From positions 1 to 64,000 of the forward strand of contig CAMKMX010000008.1 of NCBI GenBank assembly GCA_946414025.1: 64,000 nt of DNA, written 5' to 3'. The DNA comes from an uncultured Fibrobacter sp. GTDB taxonomy: Bacteria; Fibrobacterota; Fibrobacteria; Fibrobacterales; Fibrobacteraceae. The number at the start of each line of letters is the position of its first letter. The first letter of the stretch is position 1. The translations under genes were made by a program, and so were the position numbers. Positions 30,629 through 41,229 of this stretch are shown one piece after another. The notes beneath the pieces are model-generated. The model did no database searches, had not been told where the DNA came from, and saw only the letters and a list, made by a program, of their open reading frames with translations.

Positions 30629-31061
30629 ACGCCCCTTCTACGTACAACTTCTTCATCTCGTCGGAAATGGCCATAGGGCGGCCGCGGTTCAGGTCCACCA
30701 GCACCCACTGGGTCTCGGATTCGAAAATCACCTTGCCGTCGGACACCCGCTCGAACTTGCACTTTCGAATGGTGGCCACCTTGCCGTAAGCCGCCACCCA
30801 GGTGGTGCCCCTGATTTCGTCGCCCAGGAACGCCTGGTTCTTGTATTCGATGTGCTGCACGTGGATCATCCAGCCGGCGCCAAGGCTTTTCATGAGGGCG
30901 GTGCCGCCCACCGATTCGGAGTGGGCGATGGCGATGTCCTGGATCCACTGCACGGACCACACGTTGTTGAAATGGTGGTTGTCGTCAATCATTTCCGGCG
31001 TCACCTTGAACACCTGGGTAAACTGCATGGGGTTCACCGTCTCTTCCATCGCAATAGCCAT
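30627..31061 (-). CDS. Acyl-CoA thioesterase, 4HBT/YbgC-like hotdog fold
   Basis: MIDDNHHFNNVWSVQWIQDIAIAHSESVG, EYKNQAFLGDEI. Confidence 0.8.
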   Translation of the reverse strand: MAIAMEETVNPMQFTQVFKVTPEMIDDNHHFNNVWSVQWIQDIAIAHSESVGGTALMKSLGAGWMIHVQHIEYKNQAFLGDEIRGTTWVAAYGKVATIRKCKFERVSDGKVIFESETQWVLVDLNRGRPMAISDEMKKLYVEGA

Positions 31062-31094
31062 AACGCCTCCGTTTTTTGGCAGTAAAGATAAAAA

Positions 31095-31122
31095 GGTTCG
31101 GGGCACGGGGTTTCGGGTTCGA
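31095..31122. repeat. Heptanucleotide array, 4 degenerate units
   Basis: ggttcgg ggcacgg ggtttcg ggttcga. Confidence 0.7.
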
Positions 31123-31241
31123 AGCTAAAAAGAACCCTCACCGGATTACTCGTTTAGTTCGGAATGACGCCACTCGGCCGACACATTTATACCTGTTTTT
31201 TCCCGTTAATGTTATATTTACAATGAATAAAAGGAGTTTTT

Positions 31242-33458
31242 ATGGATTGGAACGATTTTACCACGCTGACCCGCGACCAGATGCTGCCCATTTGGGATTT
31301 TTACTGCAGTGACCCCTTCTCGGTGCTGGGCATCCACCCGCTGGAAACCGACAAGGGCATCAAGACGGTCATCCGCACCTACCAGCCCCAGGCGTCTTTT
31401 GTCCGGGGCGAGTCCTGCGACGGCGAGGTGGAATTCGACTTCGTCAAGCTGGGCGACACCGGTTTTTACGAAGCCATCCTTGACATGGAATTCGAGCCCT
31501 TCTTCTACAACCTGATTATCAAGCAGGCCGACGGCAACGAATACACCCTCACCGACCCCTACGCCTTCCAGCCCGTGCTCTCCGAATTCGACCGGCACCT
31601 GATTTCGACCGGCACACACTACGAACTCTACCGCAAGCTGGGCGCAAACCTGGTGGAACACCAAGGTTTCAAGGGCGTGCAGTTCGCCGTCTGGGCCCCC
31701 AACGCCCGCGCCGTCTCCGTGGTAGGCAGTTTCAACAGCTGGGACGGACGCCGCCACCAGATGCGCATGCTGGGCAGCTCCGGCATCTGGGAAATCTTCA
31801 TCCCGAACATCGGCGAAAACGAACTCTACCGCTTCGAAATCCACGGCGCCGACGGCAACCTCCACGTGAAGGTGGACCCGCTGGCAAAACTTTCCGAAGT
31901 GCGCCCGGCCACAGCCTCCATCACCACCCACCTGGACGGCTACGAATGGGGCGACGAACTCTACATGAAGACCCACTGGGCCACCAAGGTCTTCGGAAGC
32001 CCCATGAACATCTACGAGGTGCATGCCGGCTCCTGGAGGCGCGACCCGGCGAACCCCGACCGCTTCCTCAACTGGGACGAACTTTCCGAACGCCTCATCC
32101 CCTACCTCAAAGAGATGGGCTACACCCACGTGGAATTCTTGCCGCTGGCGGAACACCCGCTGGACGAATCCTGGGGCTACCAGGTGACGGGCTACTACTC
32201 TCCCACCAGCCGCTACGGCACGCCCGACCAGTTCCGCCACTTTGTGGACCTGTGCCACCAGAACGAAATCGGCGTGATTCTCGACTGGGTTCCGGCACAT
32301 TTCCCGAAAGACGCTCACGCCCTTGGCCGCTTTGACGGCACCGCCTGCTACGAGCACGCCGACCCCCGCCAAGGCGAACACCCCCACTGGGGCACCTACA
32401 TCTTCAACCTGGGCCGCAACGAGGTCAAGAACTTCCTCATTGCAAACGCCATGTACTGGCTCAAGGAATTCCACTGCGACGGCCTCCGCGTAGATGCAGT
32501 GGCCTCCATGCTCTACCTGGACTACGGCAAGGGCCCCGGCGAATGGGTGCCCAACAAGGACGGCGGCAACATCAACTACGACACCATCGAGTTCCTGAAG
32601 CACCTGAACAGCATCATGGGCCGCTTGACTCCCCACGCCATCCTCATCGCCGAAGAATCCACCAGCTTCCCCAGCATCACCCGCCCGCCAGAGCAGGGCG
32701 GTCTCGGCTTCCACTACAAGTGGAACATGGGCTGGATGAACGACTTCCTGAGTTACATCCAGCACGAGCCCATCCACCGCAAGTACCACCACAACCAACT
32801 CACCTTCAGCATGGTTTACGCCTACAGCGAAAACTTCATCCAGGTGTTCAGCCACGACGAGGTGGTCCACGGCAAGGGCTCCATGCTTGGCAAGATGCCC
32901 GGCGACAACTGGCAGAAGTTCGCGAACCTCCGCCTCACCTACGCCTTCCAGTACGCCCACCCGGGCAAGGTGCTGAACTTCATGGGCAACGAGTTCGGGC
33001 AGTTCCGGGAATGGAACGAGAAGCAGTCCCTGGACTGGCACCTGATTACCTGGGACAGCCACGGAAAGCTGCTGCAGATGGTGAAGGTCCTGAACCACCT
33101 GTACAAGGAAAACTCGCCCTTCTGGGAAATCGACCACTACCACACCGGATTCGAATGGATCTGGTGCGACGACGCCGACAACTCCATCGTTTCCTTTGTC
33201 CGCAAGGACGACCACGGCAACCAGATTCTCTGCGTGTTCAACTTCACGCCGGTGGTCCGCAACGACTACCGCCTGGGCGCCCCCACCCGCGGAGCCTGGA
33301 AAGAGATCTTCAACACCGACGCCGACATGTTCGGCGGCTCCAACGTAGGGAACCTGGGCGAAGTCTGGACCCAGGACATCCCGTGGCAGAACAGGCAGTG
33401 GAGCCTCAACATCAAGCTCCCGCCCCTGGCCGCGGTGTTCTTTAGGCTGGAAAGGTAA
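31242..33458 (+). CDS. glgB: 1,4-alpha-glucan branching enzyme
   Basis: FNSWDGRRHQMR, YEVHAGSW, HVEFLPLAEHP, GLRVDAVASMLYLDY, FSHDEVVHGK. Confidence 0.96.
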   Translation: MDWNDFTTLTRDQMLPIWDFYCSDPFSVLGIHPLETDKGIKTVIRTYQPQASFVRGESCDGEVEFDFVKLGDTGFYEAILDMEFEPFFYNLIIKQADGNEYTLTDPYAFQPVLSEFDRHLISTGTHYELYRKLGANLVEHQGFKGVQFAVWAPNARAVSVVGSFNSWDGRRHQMRMLGSSGIWEIFIPNIGENELYRFEIHGADGNLHVKVDPLAKLSEVRPATASITTHLDGYEWGDELYMKTHWATKVFGSPMNIYEVHAGSWRRDPANPDRFLNWDELSERLIPYLKEMGYTHVEFLPLAEHPLDESWGYQVTGYYSPTSRYGTPDQFRHFVDLCHQNEIGVILDWVPAHFPKDAHALGRFDGTACYEHADPRQGEHPHWGTYIFNLGRNEVKNFLIANAMYWLKEFHCDGLRVDAVASMLYLDYGKGPGEWVPNKDGGNINYDTIEFLKHLNSIMGRLTPHAILIAEESTSFPSITRPPEQGGLGFHYKWNMGWMNDFLSYIQHEPIHRKYHHNQLTFSMVYAYSENFIQVFSHDEVVHGKGSMLGKMPGDNWQKFANLRLTYAFQYAHPGKVLNFMGNEFGQFREWNEKQSLDWHLITWDSHGKLLQMVKVLNHLYKENSPFWEIDHYHTGFEWIWCDDADNSIVSFVRKDDHGNQILCVFNFTPVVRNDYRLGAPTRGAWKEIFNTDADMFGGSNVGNLGEVWTQDIPWQNRQWSLNIKLPPLAAVFFRLER

Positions 33459-33533
33459 TTCGGAATTCGGAGTTCGAAATTGTTTTTTAGAATACAACTC
33501 TGAAATCCGAATTCAAAAATCTGAAATAAAAAG
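33458..33533. repeat. Two mutually inverted heptanucleotide arrays after glgB
   Basis: attcgga attcgga gttcgaa attgttt, then tctgaaa tccgaat tcaaaaa tctgaaa taaaaag. Confidence 0.7.
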
Positions 33534-33592
33534 GGGAAAGCCTTCCCCTGGTTCGCACTTCGTTGCTCTCCACCCCTTCGTTCGTCGGGGGC
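33533..33592 (+). repeat. GC-rich palindromic intergenic repeat
   Basis: GGGGAAAGCCTTCCCC followed by CTGGTTCGCACTTCGTTGCTCTCCACCCC. Confidence 0.7.
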
Positions 33593-33601
33593 AGCCCATC
33601 T

Positions 33602-34525
33602 TTACCGATGTAGAATCGTATCCTGGATGGAACCGTACTTCACCTGAACGCAATCCCACAGGATGGCGTTCTTGATGGAGCAGTTCTTCAGCACGCAGCC
33701 ATCGCCTACGGCCACGTTGGGCCCGATCTTGCAGTTCTCGATGACCACGTCTTTTCCGATATGGCAAGGACCTTCGATTGTGGTTCCCGGGAAAGAGGCA
33801 TCCTTGGAGTTGTCATTCCGGTTCAAAACGTCGGCGTTAGTAGCGAGCAAGGTTTCAATCAGGCCGCAGTCCAGCCACTTCTTGACCGGAGCCGTATGGA
33901 ACTTGCAGCCCTTCTGGAGCATCATCTCCAGAGCGTCGGTCAGCTGGAACTCGTCCTTGGTACGGACGTTGTTGTCCATCAGGTACTTCAGGGATTCCTT
34001 CAGGACCTTCACGTCCTTGATAAAGTAAATGCCCACAATGGCCTCGTCGGAGACGAACTCCCGAGGCTTTTCCACCAGTTTCTGGATAGAACCGGTTCCG
34101 TCGGTCACGGCCACGCCAAAGCGGGAGGGGTCCTTCACCTTGAAGGTGTACAGCACGTTTTCCTGTTCGTTCTTCAAGATGGACAGGTCCGCCTCGAACA
34201 GCGTATCGCCCAAGATGATCAGCATGGGCTCGTCGTCGTTCACGAAAGGCAGCGCCAGGGAGATAGCCTCGCCCAGGCCCTGGGGGTTCTCCTGACGGAC
34301 GGTGCGGGTCTTGCCCCAGCATTCCCGGTCCTTGAGGAAGGCATCCATCTGGTCGGCCTTGTAGCCCGTAATAAAAATTGTCTCGGAGGGCTCCAGCGGG
34401 AGGGAGTCCTCTACAATCCAGTCTATAATCGTCTTGCCCGCGACGGGCAGCAAACACTTGGGGCGGTCTTCGGTATACGGACGGAGCCTCACTCCGCTAC
34501 CGGCAACCGGCAGTACAATCTTCAT
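33602..34525 (-). CDS. Sugar-phosphate nucleotidyltransferase
   Basis: LPVAGSGVRLRPYTEDRPKCLLPVAGKTIIDW; left-handed beta-helix-like C-terminus. Confidence 0.88.
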   Translation of the reverse strand: MKIVLPVAGSGVRLRPYTEDRPKCLLPVAGKTIIDWIVEDSLPLEPSETIFITGYKADQMDAFLKDRECWGKTRTVRQENPQGLGEAISLALPFVNDDEPMLIILGDTLFEADLSILKNEQENVLYTFKVKDPSRFGVAVTDGTGSIQKLVEKPREFVSDEAIVGIYFIKDVKVLKESLKYLMDNNVRTKDEFQLTDALEMMLQKGCKFHTAPVKKWLDCGLIETLLATNADVLNRNDNSKDASFPGTTIEGPCHIGKDVVIENCKIGPNVAVGDGCVLKNCSIKNAILWDCVQVKYGSIQDTILHR

Positions 34526-34701
34526 AAAAAATCCTTGACACAAAACTTTGCCGCGGTCAGCGGCAAAGGTGCATATAAGAAAAATATACATAAAAAAGGA
34601 GAAATAGACCTCACCCCAAAGCCATTTCGCAAGGAAATGCGATTAAGCGCACATCAATTCACCTGGAAGGTCGATTTTGTGGAATAAGTCCGCCTCAAAT
34701 A

Positions 34702-34738
34702 CAAAAAAAATGCCGAAATTTCGCGAATTTCGGCATTT
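34702..34738 (-). terminator. Rho-independent terminator of tRNA-Lys
   Basis: ATGCCGAAATTcgCGAAATTTCGGCAT then T8 on minus strand. Confidence 0.85.
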
Positions 34739-34740
34739 CG

Positions 34741-34813
<73 letters not shown>

Positions 34814-34893
34814 ATTGTCGCTTGGACGGGGTCAATTATAGAAAAGGGCGGTGCCGCTGTCAAGGGCTGAAAAAGCATTTTTTCAAAAAAAAT

Positions 34894-34921
34894 TCTTTCG
34901 TCTTTCGTCTTTCGTCTTTCG
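34894..34921. repeat. Perfect heptanucleotide array TCTTTCG x4
   Basis: tctttcg tctttcg tctttcg tctttcg tctaatt, 13 bp before the recombinase start. Confidence 0.95.
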
Positions 34922-34934
34922 TCTAATTTATATT

Positions 34935-35843
34935 ATGGCCATGAGCCTCAACACGAACCGTATGGACGCCTACCTGGCCTTCTTGGGAGTGGAACGGAAC
35001 CTTTCACCCAAGACCATCCAGAGCTACCAGGAAGACCTGCGGCATTTTGTCGCCTGGCTAGACGAGGGCGGCATCGACCTGAAAGAACTCACCACCCAGA
35101 AACTGGACGAATTCCTGACTCTTACCGCAAGCCGTGCGGAATACTCCCCCACCTCCGTAGCGAGGCATTTTTCTAGCCTGCGGGGGTTCCTCAAGTACAT
35201 GCAAAATCAGGGCGAGTACAACTTCAGCACGGAATCAATGCTGGAGCGTCCGAAACTCGGGCACTACCTGCCGGAATACCTTACCCGCGAAGAAGTGGAC
35301 AGCGTTTTCGAAAGTGCGGCCAACGGCAAGAACCCGCTGAGGGACACCGCCCTCTTCGAACTCATGTACAGTGCGGGGCTACGCATCTCGGAAGCGCTGG
35401 GCATCAAACTTTCGCAGCTGGACCTGGACAACGAGTGGCTCACGCCTATCGGCAAGGGCAACAAGCAGCGCCTGATTCCCCTGGGCAGCAAGGCAAAAGA
35501 AAATTTGAGGGCGTGGATCGAAGATGGCCGACCCCTCACCCACCCGACTACAGACAACATAATTCTAAATAAAAACGGCAAGCCCATGAGCCGCATGGGA
35601 GCCTGGAAAATTGTGCAACAGCACACGGCCCACCTGACCAAGCAGGTGTCACCCCACACCTTCCGTCACAGCTTTGCCACCCACTGCCTGGAGGCAGGCA
35701 TGGACCTGCGCGTGCTGCAGGAACTGCTAGGCCATGCCGACATCAGTACCACGCAAATTTATACGCACATCGATAAGGAATTTATCAAGCAGGAACACCG
35801 GCAGTTCCACCCGAGAGAAATTCAAGACCGCACTGGGAAATAG
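34935..35843 (+). CDS. Tyrosine recombinase XerC/XerD type
   Basis: GLRISEALGIKLSQL, SPHTFRHSFATHCLEAGMDLRVLQELLGHADISTTQIYTH. Confidence 0.93.
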   Translation: MAMSLNTNRMDAYLAFLGVERNLSPKTIQSYQEDLRHFVAWLDEGGIDLKELTTQKLDEFLTLTASRAEYSPTSVARHFSSLRGFLKYMQNQGEYNFSTESMLERPKLGHYLPEYLTREEVDSVFESAANGKNPLRDTALFELMYSAGLRISEALGIKLSQLDLDNEWLTPIGKGNKQRLIPLGSKAKENLRAWIEDGRPLTHPTTDNIILNKNGKPMSRMGAWKIVQQHTAHLTKQVSPHTFRHSFATHCLEAGMDLRVLQELLGHADISTTQIYTHIDKEFIKQEHRQFHPREIQDRTGK

Positions 35844-35908
35844 TGCGGCTCGACCATGTCAAATCAATAAATTGTTTTGCCGCGACTCCCGCCTTTTACT
35901 AAATTTGA

Positions 35909-37030
<1,122 letters not shown>

Positions 37031-37051
37031 TGCTAAGCCGCTTCTACGGTT

Positions 37052-37119
37052 AGCCAAAGCTCTCGCAACCGCCCCTGGTTAATACCAGGGGCTTTGTTGC
37101 TCACGGATTAAGGCTTTGG
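37052..37119. repeat. Nested-hairpin element copy A
   Basis: CTCTCGCAACCGCCCCTGGTTAATACCAGGGGCTTTGTTGCTCACGG inside AGCCAAAGC/GCTTTGGCT. Confidence 0.85.
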
Positions 37120-37129
37120 CTTAAAAGGC

Positions 37130-37154
37130 GATTCCCGGCCAAGCCGGGAATGAC
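37130..37154 (+). repeat. REP-like palindrome GATTCCCGGCCAAGCCGGGAATGAC
   Basis: Matches 29213 copy except one base. Confidence 0.9.
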
Positions 37155-37166
37155 ATTATAAGAGAA

Positions 37167-37198
37167 AAGGCTTCCCGGTATCGGGGAAGCCTTCTTTC
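37167..37198. terminator. Terminator between convergent leuB and SDR gene
   Basis: AAGGCTTCCCGGTATCGGGGAAGCCTTCTTTCTT. Confidence 0.7.
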
Positions 37199-37223
37199 TT
37201 CAAGGAGAATCTGTAGGAGAAAC

Positions 37224-37961
37224 TTATGCTTCGACGGTCTTGCCCTTTTCGACAGCGTCGGCCAGGGTCATGCCCGTAAATTCCTGGGCGCTGAACCAAC
37301 GGCCACTTTTCTTGTCGTCCAGCATCACGGAGACCATGGAGCCGGGAATCACGCTTTCGGGAGCGTTGGGGGCGTTGGGGCCACCCAGGTCCGTGCGGAG
37401 CCAACCCGGGTCCATCACATTCATCATCACATCGGTGCCGTTCAGCTTGCAGGCGAAATCCTTCACGAACTTGGTGAGGGCGGCCTTGGCGCAGGCGTAA
37501 CCCATCAGTTCGGGTTCGTTGGCGATACCGCTGGTGGTGAGCTGCATGCGGCCAAAACCACGCTTGATCATGCCCGGCAAAAAGTGATAGGCAATCTTGA
37601 TGGGCGCAAAGAAGTTCACCGCCATGGCATGGTGAAAATCGTCCATGGTGTTGGTAAGGTAGTCGGTAAAGTAGTGGCTCATGAGACCCGCGTTGTTGAA
37701 CACCAGGTCCACCTGCACGCCCCAGCTGTCAATTTCAGCAAGGGCGGCATCGATTTCGGCCTCGTTTTCCAGGTTGCAGCCCACGGCACGGCCTTCCACG
37801 CCGAGCTTCTTGATTTCGGCCAGCACCGGTTCGGCATGAGCCTTGTCGCGACCCTGCAAGATGATATTTGCACCCAATTTCGCCATCTCGATGGCAGTCA
37901 GGCGACCGACCCCGCGGCAACCGCCGGTAATCAGGCACCATTTTCCCTTTACGTCAATCAT
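37224..37961 (-). CDS. Short-chain dehydrogenase/reductase
   Basis: LITGGCRGVGRLTA, NNAG, YACAKAALTKF. Confidence 0.9.
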   Translation of the reverse strand: MIDVKGKWCLITGGCRGVGRLTAIEMAKLGANIILQGRDKAHAEPVLAEIKKLGVEGRAVGCNLENEAEIDAALAEIDSWGVQVDLVFNNAGLMSHYFTDYLTNTMDDFHHAMAVNFFAPIKIAYHFLPGMIKRGFGRMQLTTSGIANEPELMGYACAKAALTKFVKDFACKLNGTDVMMNVMDPGWLRTDLGGPNAPNAPESVIPGSMVSVMLDDKKSGRWFSAQEFTGMTLADAVEKGKTVEA

Positions 37962-38310
37962 GTTTTATCCTTTGCGGCACAGGCCGCGAATCGGTTACAA
38001 GAGAAAAATAGCCTTTTAAACCGGGATTTGTCTCCGTCAAGGCCATAAAAATGTTTACAGGCGTAAAAAAGGACGAAAATATATTGCGAACAGGGGTCAC
38101 GCCCACAAGTGGGCGATTCCTAATGCAAATGTGGAAATAAATATTGAAGCAAAATTTTTCTTACAGCCTTTTACGCCGTTAGTATAATCCTGATAATATT
38201 CTAGAAGATGTTATACATGACTGTTTGGGCAATCAAGCACCGCACTTTTGTAAACAATTTTGCCTATGAAACTGCGGAAATAAACATTGAAGTAAAACAT
38301 CTTCAATATT

Positions 38311-39189
38311 CTAATTATCGTTATACCCAAAATCTTTACTGCACAAAACCTTTTTCCAATGTGATTCACGATTTATAATATCTTCATCAGCAACATCATC
38401 TGTAAAAGTTTCCAAAATGGAATATTGAAAATTCCTTTTTATATAGCTTAATCCTTTTCTTTCTACCAACTCCTGAAATTCTTTATTTGGATATATTCCA
38501 TTCTCTTTTCCGTTTCGGTCGCAACCACTTTCTAAATAAGTCCTCCATCTTCCAAGTATGCCGTCTTTTTCGCCATACGCTGATCCGACATATAATTTCC
38601 CATTACTTTTATCTGTTATCAAATATATTCCTTTTCTTGATCTTAAAGCAGTGCACCATTCTTCGGAAAACTCAATTTTTTTCTTCAATTCATCATAGCC
38701 TATGCAAACATTTTTGAAACCAGGAAATTTTTTGTCTTCAAGTTTTTTTTCTGGATTCCAAATTTCAACCACATCAAGTTCATCCATAAGTTTGTTTGCC
38801 GTGAAAATGCCACCTTGCGTTTTTTTGTGATACTTGACAACTAATCTGAAATTAAATTGTTCATTATTATCGTAATATTCTGCATCAGCAGGTTTTCCCC
38901 TACCATTGTCTTTCTTCACTTTTACAATACCAGTCATTAGCCAATGGTCTTTATTTTCCGGAAGCCGAATAAACCCTATGGCAATATTGCCTCTTTTAAA
39001 AGAAAGTCCTGCGTTTGGACGATTATGGATAAGATTCTCTTTATTTAGTTTATCTCTTTTTCTCTCGTCTTTTGCAATTGCAACAGGGTCAAAAACGCCA
39101 TCATTGGCACGAACCATAAGTCGTATTTTCGTTTTATTTATGTCTTTTGGACTTAAATTAAGGATATCATTCAATTTGATAGGTTTCAT
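38311..39189 (-). CDS. GIY-YIG nuclease-domain protein with uncharacterised N-terminal domain
   Basis: KGIYLITDKSNGKLYVGSAYGEKDGILGRWRTYLESG plus C-terminal E motif region. Confidence 0.8.
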   Translation of the reverse strand: MKPIKLNDILNLSPKDINKTKIRLMVRANDGVFDPVAIAKDERKRDKLNKENLIHNRPNAGLSFKRGNIAIGFIRLPENKDHWLMTGIVKVKKDNGRGKPADAEYYDNNEQFNFRLVVKYHKKTQGGIFTANKLMDELDVVEIWNPEKKLEDKKFPGFKNVCIGYDELKKKIEFSEEWCTALRSRKGIYLITDKSNGKLYVGSAYGEKDGILGRWRTYLESGCDRNGKENGIYPNKEFQELVERKGLSYIKRNFQYSILETFTDDVADEDIINRESHWKKVLCSKDFGYNDN

Positions 39190-39270
39190 ATAACTTCTCC
39201 TTGCTTATATGGTTAAAAGATAATGCTTTATACGACCGTTTATGCGGTAACAGACAAAATCTATTACCAT

Positions 39271-39633
39271 TTATGTCTCTATTTCGTAAGCAAACATATT
39301 GTAATTATATGTAGCAATAAACCTTCCTACGCCTTCAGCATCTTCATAAACATTCATTCTGCGATTAAATATTTTATCACCTATTTCAAATACGCAATTT
39401 GCAACGGCATCAAAAAAAATTACATCATATTCATTTTTCTCAACATTTGTTGTACAACGTTTGGATACAACCTTCTCATTCTTCGAATCAGCCTGTTCTG
39501 CGACAAAAATTCTTTTATGCAATTTTCTGGTCGCCGCATTGTAGATATTGATACCACAGTCATCTGCGGCCAATATATTAACAGCCAATAGGAAAAGTAA
39601 ACCAAGAATATGCTTAATTATTATTCTCTTCAT
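39271..39633 (-). CDS. Small secreted protein of unknown function
   Basis: Signal peptide; 4-bp overlap with protease gene stop. Confidence 0.55.
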   Translation of the reverse strand: MKRIIIKHILGLLFLLAVNILAADDCGINIYNAATRKLHKRIFVAEQADSKNEKVVSKRCTTNVEKNEYDVIFFDAVANCVFEIGDKIFNRRMNVYEDAEGVGRFIATYNYNMFAYEIET

Positions 39634-40673
39634 TCCATCAAATCTTTTTTATCTAAAGAGATAATCGTATAAGTGCAGTCCTTAGGCTTCGCCTTTCCCG
39701 TATTTTGAATGTTCAACACATCGAGAATCGCTCCTAGAAAATTACTTTTTATGGCGTAATTGACATTTTGAGATCCTTCAACAGCTAATCGTGATACAAC
39801 AACGCCAATAATTTTCTCTCCTTTTGATAATGGCCCTCCTGAATTTCCTGGTTGAACAGCCGCGTCAATCTGATAAGTTTTTGCATCATCGAGATAGCCC
39901 ATTCTAGAGGATATGATTCCCTTCGTCGCCTTTAGACTATTGCCTTGATAATCCGGTTGCGGATAACCATAAGCAATCACTTCTTCTCCGATGTCATAAA
40001 TCTTTCTATCTATGGAACAGCCTTTTAAATTCATTTTTGATTTAAGAATTGCCAAATCAAGAGCAGCGTCTTCGTAAACAACATCTAATTCTATATATTG
40101 AGAGTCAAGACCATCTTTGGTAGCGAATAAGGCACTATTGCCATTGACCACGTGTTCGTTGGTAACAACGATATTTGAATTCACTGCAAATCCACTCCCT
40201 GTTCCAGAATAACTTGGTGCATACAGTCCATCAAAATCAAAGAACAGTTTATTATAATATTGCCTTGTTAATGTTGCATATTTTTGCCCTAGTTTAAAGT
40301 AAATAGAAGTTTGTGTAGTATCATCCACAAAATGTCCTTCATAAGCGGACAATTTATTTCCCTTAGAATCGGCCTCCACATATTGTTTGGTTACCGCAAT
40401 AGATAAAGTTCGTGGATTACTTTCGCCCTCGTATAAAACTTCCATATCAACACGCTTATCCGAAATACGAATTTCAAGACTACCCGATAGATTCAGAAAG
40501 CCTCCATCGGTATAACCAAGATTACGAGCTGAATAGAAACGATTTGCAACATCCTTAAAGTGTATGGTTCGTTTCTGAACGTCGCTTGTATTTGCTGTCT
40601 TTGTTGTTGTGGGTGCGGCACACAAGCATGATGTGCACATCAGCCAGAGTAAGATTGTTACAGCCTTTTTCAT
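39630..40673 (-). CDS. Secreted trypsin-like serine protease
   Basis: VVTNEHVV, DLAILK, VQPGNSGGPL triad motifs; signal peptide MKKAVTILLWLMCTSCLCA. Confidence 0.85.
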   Translation of the reverse strand: MKKAVTILLWLMCTSCLCAAPTTTKTANTSDVQKRTIHFKDVANRFYSARNLGYTDGGFLNLSGSLEIRISDKRVDMEVLYEGESNPRTLSIAVTKQYVEADSKGNKLSAYEGHFVDDTTQTSIYFKLGQKYATLTRQYYNKLFFDFDGLYAPSYSGTGSGFAVNSNIVVTNEHVVNGNSALFATKDGLDSQYIELDVVYEDAALDLAILKSKMNLKGCSIDRKIYDIGEEVIAYGYPQPDYQGNSLKATKGIISSRMGYLDDAKTYQIDAAVQPGNSGGPLSKGEKIIGVVVSRLAVEGSQNVNYAIKSNFLGAILDVLNIQNTGKAKPKDCTYTIISLDKKDLME

Positions 40674-40695
40674 TTTGTTTCTCCTTTCCTTCGGT

Positions 40696-41229
40696 TTAAT
40701 GATTTGGGAAAAAATCAATTTCATATTCTATTAAAGATTCTTTTTCATTCACTATCATATTATCGGTATATATTTGGCATCTAAAAGGGATAAAACACCC
40801 CGAAACATCTTCTACGAAACCAATCTGCTGTTGAGAGCGAACTCGCATTGGCTCCATACGCAAATAACCATATCGTTCATGCCAGCCCTCGTAATCAGAA
40901 GGTTCTATATTCATATATCCAAGTCGTCGCGAACGTATTTGTCGGATATGCGAATAGTTTGATAGGGTATCCCAATATGTTGAATCTTTTTTTTCTTTTG
41001 ATAGTTCCTCTAATGATTTAGGAACCCCTGCACGAGAGAACCTGTAATAGTAGTCTTCTGTCGCTCTTTCGAATCCTTTATGATAGTATTTCCCGACTTT
41101 TGCTCCATTTCCTGCACTTTTAGCAAATTTTTCAATTAAACGAACTGGATTTGGAGCAGCATAAGCATTTGTCGATAGCATACTCATGCAACATAACATT
41201 ACCACAAGAAACAGCCTTTCGCTTTGCAT
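40696..41229 (-). CDS. Small secreted protein of unknown function
   Basis: Signal peptide MQSERLFLVVMLCCMSMLSTNAYAA. Confidence 0.55.
   Translation of the reverse strand: MQSERLFLVVMLCCMSMLSTNAYAAPNPVRLIEKFAKSAGNGAKVGKYYHKGFERATEDYYYRFSRAGVPKSLEELSKEKKDSTYWDTLSNYSHIRQIRSRRLGYMNIEPSDYEGWHERYGYLRMEPMRVRSQQQIGFVEDVSGCFIPFRCQIYTDNMIVNEKESLIEYEIDFFPNH

Noticed and set aside
31218-33497. 759-aa minus ORF antisense to glgB
   Set aside because: Mirror ORF caused by GC-rich codon bias; glgB on + has full motif support
34935-35843. Xer gene as mobile-element integrase for nearby islands
   Set aside because: Size and motifs fit chromosomal XerC/XerD; no flanking att repeats found near the adjacent tRNA-Lys
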